From assembly GCA_948474755.1 (NCBI GenBank), contig CAOLHI010001135.1, positions 1 to 64,000 of the forward strand: a stretch of DNA of 64,000 nucleotides, written 5' to 3'. This document shows, piece by piece, positions 48,137-60,395 of the stretch (position 1 is its first letter; every line of letters starts with the position of its first letter). The translations under genes were made by a program, and so were the position numbers. The notes under the pieces were generated by a model. That model saw only the letters and a list, made by a program, of their open reading frames with translations, had not been told where the DNA came from and did no database searches. This DNA comes from Ctenosaura bakeri. Taxonomy: Eukaryota > Chordata > Lepidosauria > Squamata > Iguanidae.

Positions 48137-48582
48137 GAGCAATAATTTGTTACTGTTGTGTGCCTTAAAGTTGTTTCAGACTTAAGGCAAACCTATCATG
48201 GGATTTTGTTGGCAAGATGTGTTCAGAAGGAGTTTGCCTTTCTCTGAGGCAGAGAGAATGTGACTTGTCCAGCATCACCCAAAGGATTTCCATAGCTGAG
48301 TGGAGACTCAAATTCCAGAGCTTTTCCACACTACACTGTTATGGTGCTCTTATTCCACTTTCAATATTCTGTGGAATTCTGGAGTTTGTAGTTTACTGAG
48401 GCCAAAAAGCTTTCTGGCTAAGAATTCGAAATGCCCTTCCCTAAACTGCAAACCCCAGGATTCCATAGAATGTTGAAAGTGGAATAATAGCACTGTAGCA
48501 GTCTAGTGCAGAAAGGCCCTGGTCTCTAGAGCTGTAGTCCAATGCTCAAACCATTACACAATGCTAGCTCCTGAGAATAATT
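48137..48582 (-). mobile_element. Sauria-type SINE interrupted by a MITE
   Basis: The SINE occupies 48149-48317 and 48519-48572. The plus strand begins GTTACTGTTGTGTGCCTTAA, continues GACTTAAGGCAAACCTATC and CAGAGAGAATGTGACTTGTC, is cut by the MITE at 48318-48518, then resumes GGTCTCTAGAGCTGTAGTCC and CTCAAACCATTACAC. The break falls where the SINE consensus reads CCCTGGTCT. The flanks GAGCAATAATT (48137) and GAGAATAATT (48573) look like a target duplication with one indel. Confidence 0.88.
48318..48518. mobile_element. Palindromic MITE nested in the SINE
   Basis: A 201-bp palindromic element starts GAGCTTTTCCACACTACAC and ends GTGCAGAAAGGCC. The halves pair (TATTCTGTGGAATTCTGG against CCAGGATTCCATAGAATG). 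It is the same type as 18032-18197, sharing CAATATTCTGTGGAATTC-like and GTGGAATAATAGCACTG-like stretches. The flanks are CCA and CTG; the SINE consensus has CTG at this point, so the left copy differs by two transitions. This fits a 3-bp duplication. Confidence 0.85.
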
Positions 48583-48899
48583 GGATCAGGCTAAAACAAT
48601 GGCCTTAATGTTTGTTTATTTTTTAAATCTTGAATTGTTCTTAAATTTGCATACATACATCCAAAGATATAGAAACCTTTCCTTAATGGCCAACAAATAT
48701 CTGCTGACTTCTATAAAATGTCCAGTTCATACATAGTTTACCCTCCTTTTGTCTTTCTGTGTAGTTAGTATTTGTTAATCTCTTTAATTAGGAAGATATC
48801 CTTGTGGCGCCTGATGCTATAATTGCATTTAGTAGGAAGGAGTTGCACCTCCCCCAAAAATATTTTCTGATGAGAAGAAGATGGTTGAAAAGATGGCTT
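48583..48899. other. Noncoding stretch, unassigned
   Basis: No feature seen between the SINE and the RTE fragment. Confidence 0.5.
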
Positions 48900-49600
48900 G
48901 GGCTCAAAGAATAATTGATGGCTGGATGGAATTTTCTCTAAAGTCAGTCAAAGAAAACAAAAATATTATGACCACAGATGATTTACATAAGTTTAATGTA
49001 GATAAACAAGACATTAAAATAGCGAAAGATTTTCTATATCCTGGCTGACTCATTGATCAAAATCAAGACTGTAGTTAAGAAATCAGACTAAGACTTGGAA
49101 GGGCAGCTTTGAAAGAACTAGATAATATTCTCAAATGTACAAATATATCATTGCCATAGTATTTCCAAATTCAATGTATGGTTATCAAAGCTAGATAGTA
49201 AAGAAAGCTGACAAACAGATAATCAGTTCATTTGAAATATAGTGCTGGGAGAGAGTTTTACAGAGACTTTGTACTGCCACAGAAAACAGCTAAATAGGTT
49301 TGAGAACTAATCCAGCCTGACCGCTCCCTGGAAGCCAGAGTGACTATGCTGGATGTATTGTGAGACAACATGAATTATCAGAAAGATGCTAATTCTTGGA
49401 AATGTGGAAGGCAGTATGTGGAGGAATTGATTCATTCAGTTCAGAAAGCCACCGCTCTTATTTTGCAAGACTTGAGCAGGGCTGTTGATGACAGTTCTGG
49501 AAGTCTTCTGTTCTGGAAGTGTTCTGCAAGTCTCTCATTCAGAGCTAACTATAACACACAGAAAGTGGGAATGGATATGCCATTCCTTGTTGAATACGGT
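48900..49600 (+). pseudogene. RTE/BovB-like LINE 3' fragment
   Basis: Across several frames the plus strand encodes, in order, NIMTTDDLHKFNVDKQDIK, KDFLYPG, EIRLRLGRAALKELDNILKC, then YFQIQCMVIK and finally SVQKATALILQDLSRAVDD. The middle segment is closely alike to the minus-strand LINE at 26990-29945 (EIRRRLELGRAAMKELDRML), and the last is the C-terminal end of RTE/BovB proteins. Stops and frameshifts are frequent. The 5' part including the catalytic domain is absent. Confidence 0.82.
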
Positions 49601-52600
49601 TTTGTCATCTCTGAACCATTTTAAATAATTTTGGAAGTTGTGCCTCTCCTACATCTACACCTGACTTATTTCCTCAGGAGCAGAGAATCCATTTTGAAGG
49701 GGGTGGGGAGTATTTTTTCCCCCACAGTTGAACTCTTCAGACTAATAGAAAACCAGTTTCAGAAACCTGTACACTAAATGACCAAGTAGAGTTGAAACCT
49801 TGGTTGTGAGATGCCTTATAAAATTCTCCTAGCTATCACTTTTTGTATCTGGTAAAATAGAATGGCTCTAACAATGCCTTAGGTTCAGTCAAATAGTCAG
49901 GTGTGGCTATAATTATCAATATTTATTATCATGTAATATATAATGTGATGTAATAATATTATCAATATTGATTTAGTAATTTGGACAGAGCAAACAAGTT
50001 GACTTAAAACATTGATTCATAATACTTGTTATTATTGTTTACTATTACTTACACTGTAGATATAAACAAATCCCCCCCCCGCATAGTCACCTTTCATATT
50101 GCGGTCCAAAACATATCTTTGTTAATTTTTTGGTTTTTCTTCAATTATTGCATTCTCCATCTCCCTCCCTCCCTCTGTGCAGTGAATCATCACTCAATAT
50201 ACCTGTACATTCTACCTCACTCATTCCTGCTCTCACATTTCACCTTTTCCCCTGTATCAAGCACGTGAGCATATTTACACCCTCCCCCAAACAAACAGTG
50301 ACAAACAGGAAAGCATCACATTCTCACCTTGGTACACTGTGTTATTAAAGGGATTTACTGGACAGATGGTTCTCCACTGCAGAAACATGATGAACATGTG
50401 CCCTTTGATTCCTAATCAGATAATTAGAATTTCTGGGGATGGCTATACATATTTAGTGCTTGGATCTAACAGGGTGGCATTCTGTTAGTGACATAAAAAG
50501 GCTTAGGTCTAATTTAATGCCTGAATTACTCACTTTTTTGACCACTGTGGAAATTTGAATCTTCTGTTGACTGAACAATAACCACCACCACCCCTCCAAA
50601 CCAAGCAGCTGCACTTCCCCAATGTGGCCATTTACTAGTGGGAGCAGAACAAGGGCGGTGATGGTGGACCACTATCTAGCTGTGTTCCTATGAGTGGACA
50701 CACAGCAATGGCATCATCTTCCAGGAGCTGCAGAGCATGCTATGTGTTCTGCTATAGGAACCTAGCTGAGAATGGTCTGCCATCCCACCACTCTCTACCA
50801 AATGACTGTGTTGGGGGGCTGCAACAGCTCAAAGGTGGGTTTTGGGTTGCGTGTGAATTGGAAATGTGTTATAGTCCTGTTTGTGTGGAATTTTACAACA
50901 CATTTTCTGGTTGAGGATCTTGACCATTGCCACTCACTATGGTGCATTTTACCATGACACTGCTTTCAACAAGCGTGCTAGGCAAAGACAAGTCACTATA
51001 AAAATAAATCCCTCTTACACGTACATTTGGCTATATTGTGATCGTGTGATAACACTTAGAACAAATAAGCCCAGGTTCTCCTAAATATGACATGACAGGC
51101 AGAAATTACTGCTGTGACCTCATGGGGAAATGTGGTTGAAATCATTCTTTCTTCTTGCAAGATGAAGTCTAGGATGTGTATGACTAATCTGCAGGGCGTG
51201 AGCTACAAGGGGTATATCATCAGTTACCACATTGTTGGGGACTGAGAGATGGAGAGTGCACATGTGATTGTGTTCTGCTGGTTTGCTTCCTGAGAGAATG
51301 CTATGCTATATATACCTTCAATTTGATCGAACATAGCTTGCCTTATATTTGGTATAGGATGAAGAGAAGTGTGGCACTTGCAGACAGAAGATCTATTGCA
51401 GTAAGTGTCACTCTCTGGCTGCCACACTAACTCGTGCTGGTGATAGTTTCCAGCATAAAGGCCTGTATGTGCACTAAATTGTACAATTAAATGGCATGCT
51501 TTTTAAACAGACTGGGTACCATTAGCCAAAAAGTTAGGCTAAGGCTGGCAAATCTATAACAAGCCCAACATGTAGCACTTCAAATAATAAAAGACAGTGA
51601 AAAATCATAAAGAACACCAGGAATTATATATCAGACCTCTTGAACTTGTAGTGCACCTAGTTGAACAAAGCCCACTGGCCATGTATTTTGATGTGCTTGA
51701 CGATCTATGAGTTTTTGCAGCCCCAAGCAAGGAACAAAAACTGGAAGTTTATTGAGCCTGTGACAAGTCACAGTATAGATACCCGACAGGCTGTGTTCAG
51801 CTTGGTGGCTCACAAGTTTTACAAGTCAGAAAAAATAGCATTAAAAATTCTTCTCTACTATAATGTTTAAATCAGAACACTGACTTGAATTAGATTTTAC
51901 ATTTTAGCATTTTTCATCGGTGGTTAAAGATCTTTCCCCCTACCAGGAGAATTAGCTAAGTTCCAGACAACAATGATTTCCTGTGGAACTGAGAGTTTTA
52001 TGTAGCTGAGAATCTCTGCAATATTTTCAACAGGATATTGGTTTTGTTCTTTAATTATATTCATTTGATCAGCTTTTTACAATTCTCATCATGTCTTAAA
52101 ATGTGCTGCAAATGGCATATGCCACAAATTCTGGTCACAAGAGAATTATACAAACACATAGTTTCAAACAGAAAAAAATACAGTTGTTAATCACGTATAT
52201 TTCACAATTACATGTAAAATATAAAGCCCTTAGACTAGAACTCTATTTACATTTACTCTGAAGTTATATAACATAATGAGGGGACAACTAGAAATAATGC
52301 AAAATAGTGAAATCCAACTTGTTTGGTCTGACAAAGTGGAAGTAATATAGAGTTTGAAGAAGGAACACCCACAGAATCACAGGCAGACAAATGAAATTGA
52401 CAGGCATCAGAACATCTGCAGAAAATTTCACAAAAGCTTCTGCAAAATATTATTAAACCTTGTTGTGGAAGGTTTCCTGACTCAGCCAGATAAGATCAAA
52501 ATTTCTTTTGTCCATCTCTGCCTTGTGAATGAATTAACTTATCCTCTTTCATTCTCTTTCCCAATAAAATCTCTTTCCTGGCCAAACTTGATGTGTAAAT

Positions 52601-52746
52601 GGAGGCATGCTTATGTGCATAAGCATACACTGATCCAGATCAGAACACTGTGCCATAATTGGAAAGTTCCTTGTTAAGCAGTGTAGTTTTGATGGTCACA
52701 ACCCAGTTTCTAAGTGATCTCAGAAACAGCATCACTCTCAACAAAA
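49601..52746. other. Noncoding stretch, unassigned
   Basis: AT-rich palindromic text near 49918-49975 (TAATATTATCAATATTGA) and a C run near 50073 are the only oddities. No exon, RNA gene or known repeat is seen. Confidence 0.5.
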
Positions 52747-53422
52747 TCTACTATATAAAAGTCAAAGTTTGTCTGTGAGTTTATCTGTTTGTCTGTGTCA
52801 GGCAGGCAAAGACCTCATACAATTGGGTGTGTAAGGTGAGAAGGCCTCATATGATTGGTTGGCTGTGAAGATTTTATGGAATCCTGGGGCTGGCAGTTTA
52901 GGGACCTTTAGCTCTTGGGCCTCAAGCCGGTTGCTATGGAGATGAGGCCTATCATCAATAAGGATGGCAGAAAACATTTGCGAGGCATATGTGAGAAAAA
53001 TTAAAGTGACATACACAACATAGTTACAAGATCACACAGTAGATTGCATGAGTTCCATATGTGAGGAGTCTTAAAGTTGAAATTCAAAATAAAAAATAGT
53101 TCCAGAAAAACTTAAAGCCATTGCATAAATTCAACAGAAAGCAAAACAAATCAAAAGCCAGTACATCAATGTCAGCAGAGAACACAGATTGGTTTGGGGA
53201 CTATGGGGAAAAGTTATAGGTACTGGAATAGGCCGATTGCTATGGAAGCAAGTTCTAGCAGCAAGGAAGAGGACAGTGCACTCCCTCAGGACCTCAAATT
53301 GTGTTTGTAAATAACTCTGAATACAAATTGCATTGGGAAACATGGAGAAAAGTTACGGGTACTGGAGAAGACAGTTTGCAGAGTTCTTAAGAGGAAAATA
53401 AAATCTCAGGCAACGCCGAGTA
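52747..53422 (+). mobile_element. Nonautonomous Helitron, copy 2, with internal duplication
   Basis: A 676-bp element starts TCTACTATATAAAAGTCAAA after an A and ends ACTCTAG before a T, fitting A|TC...CTAG|T. Close to the end is GGCAACGCCGAGTAAATAC, the likely 3' hairpin. A block near 53190-53240 (GGGGACTATGGGGAAAAGTT, GGTACTGGA) recurs near 53335-53365 (GGGAAACATGGAGAAAAGTT, GGTACTGGA), so part of the body is duplicated inside. It shares the body with copy 1 at 37852. It encodes no Rep/helicase. Confidence 0.87.
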
Positions 53423-53423
53423 A

Positions 53424-54868
53424 ATACTCTAGTAGAATAATAAAAGTCAAATCCTAAAATTCCTCTGGTAATTAAACTTTATTTTTCTGTTAGCTTCAGA
53501 CATGCACATTTCAAAGAACTGTAGTTTCTTCTTTATTTCTTTTAAAAGAATTGCTGTCTGTTGTGACTAAAACTAGGATCCATTCCTTCCCTGCACTGAA
53601 TTCTTCTAACAAACCACAAGGAGTTGGATACTTAGAGAGATTTCTCACCAATGCTGTCCATGTATGTTTTACTGATATTTTGGTTTTAATTTTAGTTGCC
53701 ACTTGGTTTTCATCTTGCCTCACATCAAAACTGCACATATCTTTTACTGGTGCAACTTCAGAATTGTATGTACAAGAATATGTGCACAAATACCAAAAAA
53801 TAAACATAAAATCCATGGGCAGGAAGGAAAGATCCAAATAGTGTACCTGACAAATTTTGTTCTGCTCTGATTTTAACAACAGTAAAGCTATGCTGATAGA
53901 GTCTGGGTGTGTGGGAGTGAGCTTGAGTTAGTTATCAAGAATAGGAAGAGTCAGGAAGATGAGCAGAGTATATGCCATAATCAAGGTCAAGAGCTCTTAA
54001 TTATTGTCAATATCCCAGTGCTTATGAGCAAGTGAAGCTGTGAAAAAATGTAGAAGTCATAAATCCATTAAAAAGAAACATGAAAGAGGAAACTTCAAAC
54101 AGAGCATTGCTAGGAAATGTATCGTTCTGACAAGTTGCCAGAGTTCTGGTGCTGCCTTGCAAACACTGAGGTCTGTCAGCACTCACACAGAATTCTTACA
54201 TGCTCTCTTTCCAAGAAGACCTTGATTACATGTTGCATCTGAGGGGGAGCATTAGGGTCTGTAGTCTCTGCTTTTACTATTTCCAAGGGTTGGCTGGTTC
54301 TTCCTTCCCCTGTTCAGACCCTGTACTGGCTTGCATGATAGCAGAGGGGTCTCCTCTTCATCTGCTGCTTAATGTACATTGTCTGGGTTCTCAGCTAAGG
54401 TAAGTCAGCCTTCTTATCTGAGGAGGATTCCTCAAAATAAGTGTACCTGACAAGATGGCAAACTAGATAAGATTAAGCATCCAAGCCGAGACATGCATGA
54501 CTTTGTACATCTTTAGGGGTAGCATGTCTGTAAAGCATTAACAGTTTTGAAGAGGAAATAAATTAGAAGCAATTGCTGAAATATTATTGAATGCTGACAG
54601 AAACTTCAAGTTCAGCAATGGAGCAAGGACATTTCAGTGGCAGTCCAAGTTGAGATGATGGGAAATATTGTTGATCAAGAAGTAGTAGCTATCTTTTCAT
54701 GCAGCATTTGAAATGTAAGATGCTAATGTATGTTCAGTTATGTTAGGATAAGACATCAGGAAGATTCTGGCCAGAAGCTGGCAAAAAGAAGGCTTCTGTT
54801 TCAAGTTATAGGGGGATCTTTGGGTCATATTATAGAAAAAAACATATGGGGACATAATATAGTACAAA
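53424..54868. other. Noncoding stretch, unassigned
   Basis: Open frames at 53511-53879 on both strands have no recognised motif. No repeat family is seen. Confidence 0.5.
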
Positions 54869-55267
54869 CTCTATAGCAGAGCTTTCCAAACTTTTTATGT
54901 TGGTGACACACTTTTTAGACATGCATCATTTTGTGACACAGTAATACAGTAAGTAATTCAATAAGTGGACACAACCAGAGCCTGGCCTCCTGCCACCCTC
55001 ACCAGGGTCTTTCTCAGCCCACGGCAGATGAGGCAGTACTGGGAGAGGCAACCCCTCCACCCGGGCCTGGCCCACCACTGCTGCCCTCACTGGGGTCTTC
55101 CTTGGCCTGGGGGAGGTGGCACAGGCAGTCCCTTCACTTGGGCCTGGCCTGCCATGGTGGTGGGAGAGGCAGCCCCTCTACCTGTTACACTTGTGTGATA
55201 CACCTCCATACTGCAGGCAACACACTAATGTTTTGCGACACACAGTTTGGAAAGCTCTGCCCTATAG
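54869..55267 (+). mobile_element. Short nonautonomous hAT element, copy D
   Basis: The element proper is 54877-55259 (383 bp). It starts CAGAGCTTTCCAAACTTTTT and ends CAGTTTGGAAAGCTCTG, a long inverted terminal repeat. The flanks CTCTATAG (54869-54876) and CCCTATAG (55260-55267) match at 7 of 8 bases. It shares termini, the ATGTTGGTGACACACTTTTT block and a GC-rich centre with copy C at 13553-13941. The centre holds an imperfect repeat around GGCCTGGC..CC. No transposase is encoded. Confidence 0.92.
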
Positions 55268-58200
55268 AATAGTTTTCTACACTCAATGTAGAATTACCAT
55301 TTATCTTTCATCTGAATGCGCAAAAAAGAAAAAAGAAAAAAAAGAAGAAGAAGCAACATCTCAGCATCATGGGTAACACTCATAATCTCAGTACCAAGAT
55401 TTGATTGTATTCTTCTATAAATTGATGGACTAGTTTATCGTTCATTACTACATTCTTTGACCACATGCAACATAGTGCTTCTCATCAACAGTAATGTTTA
55501 TTATATCACTAAATTTTTAGAACATTTTTTTTAAAAAACCCTATTGGATAATAACAAGCTTAATTAAAGATGAATGACAGGGTCCTTAACAGGATGCCAG
55601 CTGAACATGATCAGTGTTACAAGCATATATGTTAATATATGTTAATATAGGCAACTATTTTGTTCATTGATTGCACTGATATCCCATTTTTCTCCTGAAA
55701 AAAATGATATTCAGAGCAGTTTGCAAAAGGTTTTAGGGCCAAAATTATGGATTTTAATAAGATCCGTGGATAAGTCAAGAATTACTTTACAGAGAGGGGA
55801 AAGGACCAGCACCACTTCAAGAGGGCACCTGTCCCTGGCCACTGATGTCACCATTTTCCTGCCCAGGCATTCAGAAAGGCCTTTTGCCTCTCTACTCAGA
55901 GAAGGGGGTGGCCATCAGGGCATGTTCCAACTGAGAAACTAATGTTAGACCTTTAATGTTAGAACTGAAATTTAGAGGGCATGGAATGAAGGGAATGCAT
56001 AAAAATGAAATCTAAGAATCCAAAAAATCCCTAAACCACAGTGACTTTTGCTACTTGCTGAATACAAATTCTCTTAGTATACAGGACTATTATTCTTTCT
56101 TGCTCCTGCAACCACCACAAAGATCTTTTCTATGTTTCAATTGTAATCTTATGCTTGAGAGTAAGACTACTGACACTGGGACAATTTTTTTGCTAAACTT
56201 GCATAGGATTGTGCTGTTAAGTTTTGCTTTATAAGCCTTTGGTGTCTGTCTCTGGACAAAAAATGTGATTTTTGAACAGCTGAACAGAATTGGTGGTATA
56301 ATTAGAAATGATACAAAAGCTGTTTGATTGTTAACCATGAAATAATGAGATCAGTCATGGAAAAGTGAGTTCAGTAGGGGCCAGTTTATTTGACTTCACC
56401 TATTTAAGTTGTGTTGGCCTGAAAAGGAGAGGAGATCTTGATGCAGGTCCAGATGTGGCCAAGTATCACCCTGTGACTACTTCCTTAGATTTCCCATGGG
56501 TGAAACAGTTCAGCCCTTAGGGCAATCCAAAACGCTTTTGTTGCTCCCTGACCCAGCATAATTGGAAGGTAACCCAGGGAACTCCTATCCAAGCTACAGG
56601 ATCCTATAAGTCTGAATCCCAGGTTAGCCTCAAGGGTAGTCTCCTTCCCCACCCTCTGAGATGCAGATCCCTAGAGAAGGATATCCAGAGGCCTACCAAA
56701 AGGTTGCCAAAAGGTGGTCACTGAGGTCTTATCTTCTCCCCCCTGCTGATACCTGCCAGTGGAAGCTTATTTAATGACACCATCCTAAGCCAATTATCCA
56801 GGTCCCACAGATATAGTGAGCAATTGGGGGGGCAACAAGTAAAAGAGGAAAAAAATACTATCTAACCCCAAAGTGACCAGACAAATCTAACACTACACTG
56901 AGTGTGGAAGGATGGGTAGCGCTGTGAAGACCAAAGAGGGAACATAAAGGGGCAATCACGCTTAAATAGCCTATAGTCCCACTCACATCATGTGCTGTAA
57001 TTTGTCCCCAAGTGCCAATCACACTGGTCTCTATCCTGGAGATAAGCAAATAATTACCTTCCCCCACAGTGTCATTTGCCATAAAGGTCCAGAGAAGCAT
57101 ATGGTCAACAATTGAACTTTCTGGCTAATTGTTCACTTCTTTTTATATTTCTTTTTTTAATAAGCATAAGAACTAGAATTATTGTGTTATGAAGAATTTA
57201 TCATATATTTCCCCTTCACCCAATGCCCCAATTATTAGATATATAACAAAACTAATCTATGATCAATGAGAGGTCTCATATTTCTTTTTCAATATAATTG
57301 ACAATATGCACCACAGAAACTGAATTCTACAGGGGCATTGGCTGAGGAAGCTCACAACTGTCTGGAACTAAATGTGCAATCCAATTCTGTTGAACAGCGA
57401 TCAATTCATAGACAGAACATCTGCTCATCTCATTCTTTGTAAATTCAAATCTATATCCTGCTATTCCTCTGTCTTTATCACAGAGATTTGTGACATATTT
57501 TTGGCATTGTGGCCCTCTGCTTTCGTTGTTTTTTTTAAAAAGTATTTTTCTATGTCTGTTGCTCTTCTAAAGTACTATGGAATTGATCTTCGATACAGAT
57601 TTTCCCCATATGCTGTTTCCTAACCTGAACTATCTCAACTGAGCACAAAGCATCCAAGTCAACTCTCTGCAATAAGTCACTGAAGGGTTGCAGTTGCCAA
57701 CAGCAATACTTCAGAAACCACTGAAGACAGACTAATACTCACAGTTTTATTGGTAACATTAAACCAGTAGCATCAGCAAAGATTCCAGGGTTAAGAGAAC
57801 TCACAAATATTCTCTCCAGGCCTAAAGGAATGTCTTCAAAGGTCTGGCAGAAAACTATAAAGCATACAGCTGTTTAATTCCAAGACATGTTTTTCTCAGT
57901 CTGAAATTTCACATTGGTTTTAATGGCTCTTTGTATTGTTTTCAAAAGATTTCAGTGTTTCTCACAAAGCCTTTTACTGTATAGTGCTATATCTTTGGAA
58001 AATACCACATACTGGAACAAAGGGCCCTCTAAGAAAAGATCCACATAACTATTGTTGTCAGTATTTTCGAGTTAGTCAACCTCTCACCAGAGGACAATCA
58101 TGACGCCAAGCTATGAAGTCTAAAAATATCTGAAATAGCATTTGAAACACCTAACAGAAATGCATGCAACTATTTTGATGTCTGGCATCTGCTTAATCTA

Positions 58201-60395
58201 AGTGGGAATTAAAACATTGCCTAACTGATGCAAGATTGAAATCTGAAGTCCTCTTGTATGTGAAAAGCTACAGAGAATCCATAACAGTCAAGAATATAGG
58301 CAAGAGAAAGTCAAAGTTTGACAAATGGTAAGTGTGATATTAAGTTTGATATTAAGCAGCAACCAACAATGCTGCAAGGTAGGATTCTAGACAAAAGACA
58401 CTCTATCTTCCTTTATTTTGGCCAACAACCTACCATACATCCCCTTGTTAACGGGTTGAAGTGGTCCCTCAGAACCCCACACCTCCAAGGTGATAACTTG
58501 AGGGGAGGGCACAATCAACTCACTTGTCACATGCCACTTGGAGATTACTCAGAATATTAAATGAAGTTCCTTTCTTTTTTTAGTGGGTGAACTGGGAGAG
58601 AAATTATTGGAAATCTTACCAGAAAAATTTCTTCTGAGTTTGGTTTAGGTTCTAATTGCTTGACACTCCTTTTTTTTAAATAAGATGGCGGTAACATCCA
58701 AAAATGTCATTCTATGGAAAAGGGGAGAATGTTCAGCTTCTGCCAACTTCCTTATAAAGGTGAAGTCAGATGAAGGGGGACATAGATGCTTTACAGGGAG
58801 ATGGGTATGGAAGGGTTCTTTGTTGGACAACAACAATTGTCCTCAATTCTCCCAGCCAGCATGTTTACTTGGAAGTAACATCTAAGACCTCTGAGAAGAA
58901 ACCAAACCAGTTGTGGCTGAACTGATTGTCTGCAATTGTTTTCTATTCCTTTGATTTGCCACTGAAATTTCATTCAAACTGAAGCTGAAAGTAAAATTGT
59001 AGTTCCTTAGAATTATAATGTAAGGGATTGTGAGGAAAACTTGAGAGTTTTAGCAAAAGTAGCTAAATCTTGGAGGACTGGATGATTTGTGATACCTCAG
59101 AGGCATTCTTGAATCAGCTGTGGGAACATAGACACTATTAACTGAATCTAGCCCTGGAGGCTGACAAAAGGGCTATTAAGATCTGTTACTGGATTCTGGA
59201 TGTGTCTGGCTTTATCTGTGTTTAGAAAAGGGAAACCTCCCTCCCCCTTTCTAAAAGCAGACTGATAAATTTGACAATATTTTGCCAATAACATGAGAAT
59301 CTTTCTACTAATTTCCATTATTTTCTAGATATGCATTCTGTTTTTACTCCAAGAATAAATTTTGCAGATATTCTCAGTATATCAGTATATCTATTGCAAT
59401 GAACTGATGGAACAAAGTTCCATGTTTAAAATGTATTTTTAAAAGCATTGTGTAAATGATAATACCACAAGCAAGCAGCAGCATAATTAACATAATAACA
59501 TTGTCCTAAGGCAGTGAATAGCAGTAAAATGCAGCAGTTGATAGTTGCAATACTTAACTATTACACTCTTTACATCATAGGAATGGAGAATATATTTAAA
59601 AAAACTGTCAAAATTGTGTTTCTTCAGTGTCAGAGAACAGTGATAAGGATAATCCTAGGTTGATGAGAATCTTTACAGTTCAGGATATATTCTGTGTAAA
59701 ATTTGTTCATTTCCCCCCTCAAAAAGCAGCTTTTTTGCAGGAAACATCATTTTCTGTGCACCCCCACACATATGAGTTTTGTGCATATTAAATTCCCAAC
59801 CACAGCATTATCTGCACAGAAAATAATATACTGATTCCTCCACAATAACTAACTAACTAAATAAATAAATACTATGTGCAAATGTCAAGCAAAATAAATC
59901 CAAATAGTCTAAGAAAAGTGCAAATTTCAAAAACTTTTTCACAATAGGAGGAAAGTTGCTAAAATTACTCATTGCTCTCTTTGGAAATGAAATCAGCAAA
60001 GAATTATATCTCTATAACACTGTGGGAGAAGGTTAAGAAGGCAGGTTTTGGATATTCATACACTGAGAGAGAAAATCTAAACTGAGCCAGTGAGTTTGCT
60101 GCATTTAGAACATTCCATGAAATGTTGTCGTTTTTATTATTGTTGCCATCATCCTCATCCTTATCCTCATTTACTTATTTGCTAGACTCACTTTTTCTCC
60201 TGAGAAATACTGTTTGAAAATGCAATGCATCTTATATGCCAGTGCATCTTATATGCTGGCAAATAGTATTATACATAGGTGTGTTTTATACTCCAGCAAA
60301 TACGGTATTTATATAGTGCCATCATCATACATGACACTTTACAAGTGAAAGAACAACAAAACAGTTCTTTGCCCTTAAGCTTACAATCTAATTTA
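55268..60395. other. Noncoding stretch, mostly unassigned
   Basis: There is a purine-rich AAAAAAGAAAAAAGAAAA tract near 55322-55355, a fragment of the dispersed reptile repeat at about 56141-56215, and at 60228-60306 a repeated GTGCATCTTATATGC unit ending AAATACGGTA, which resembles the end of a dispersed DNA repeat. No gene or intact transposon is seen. Confidence 0.5.
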
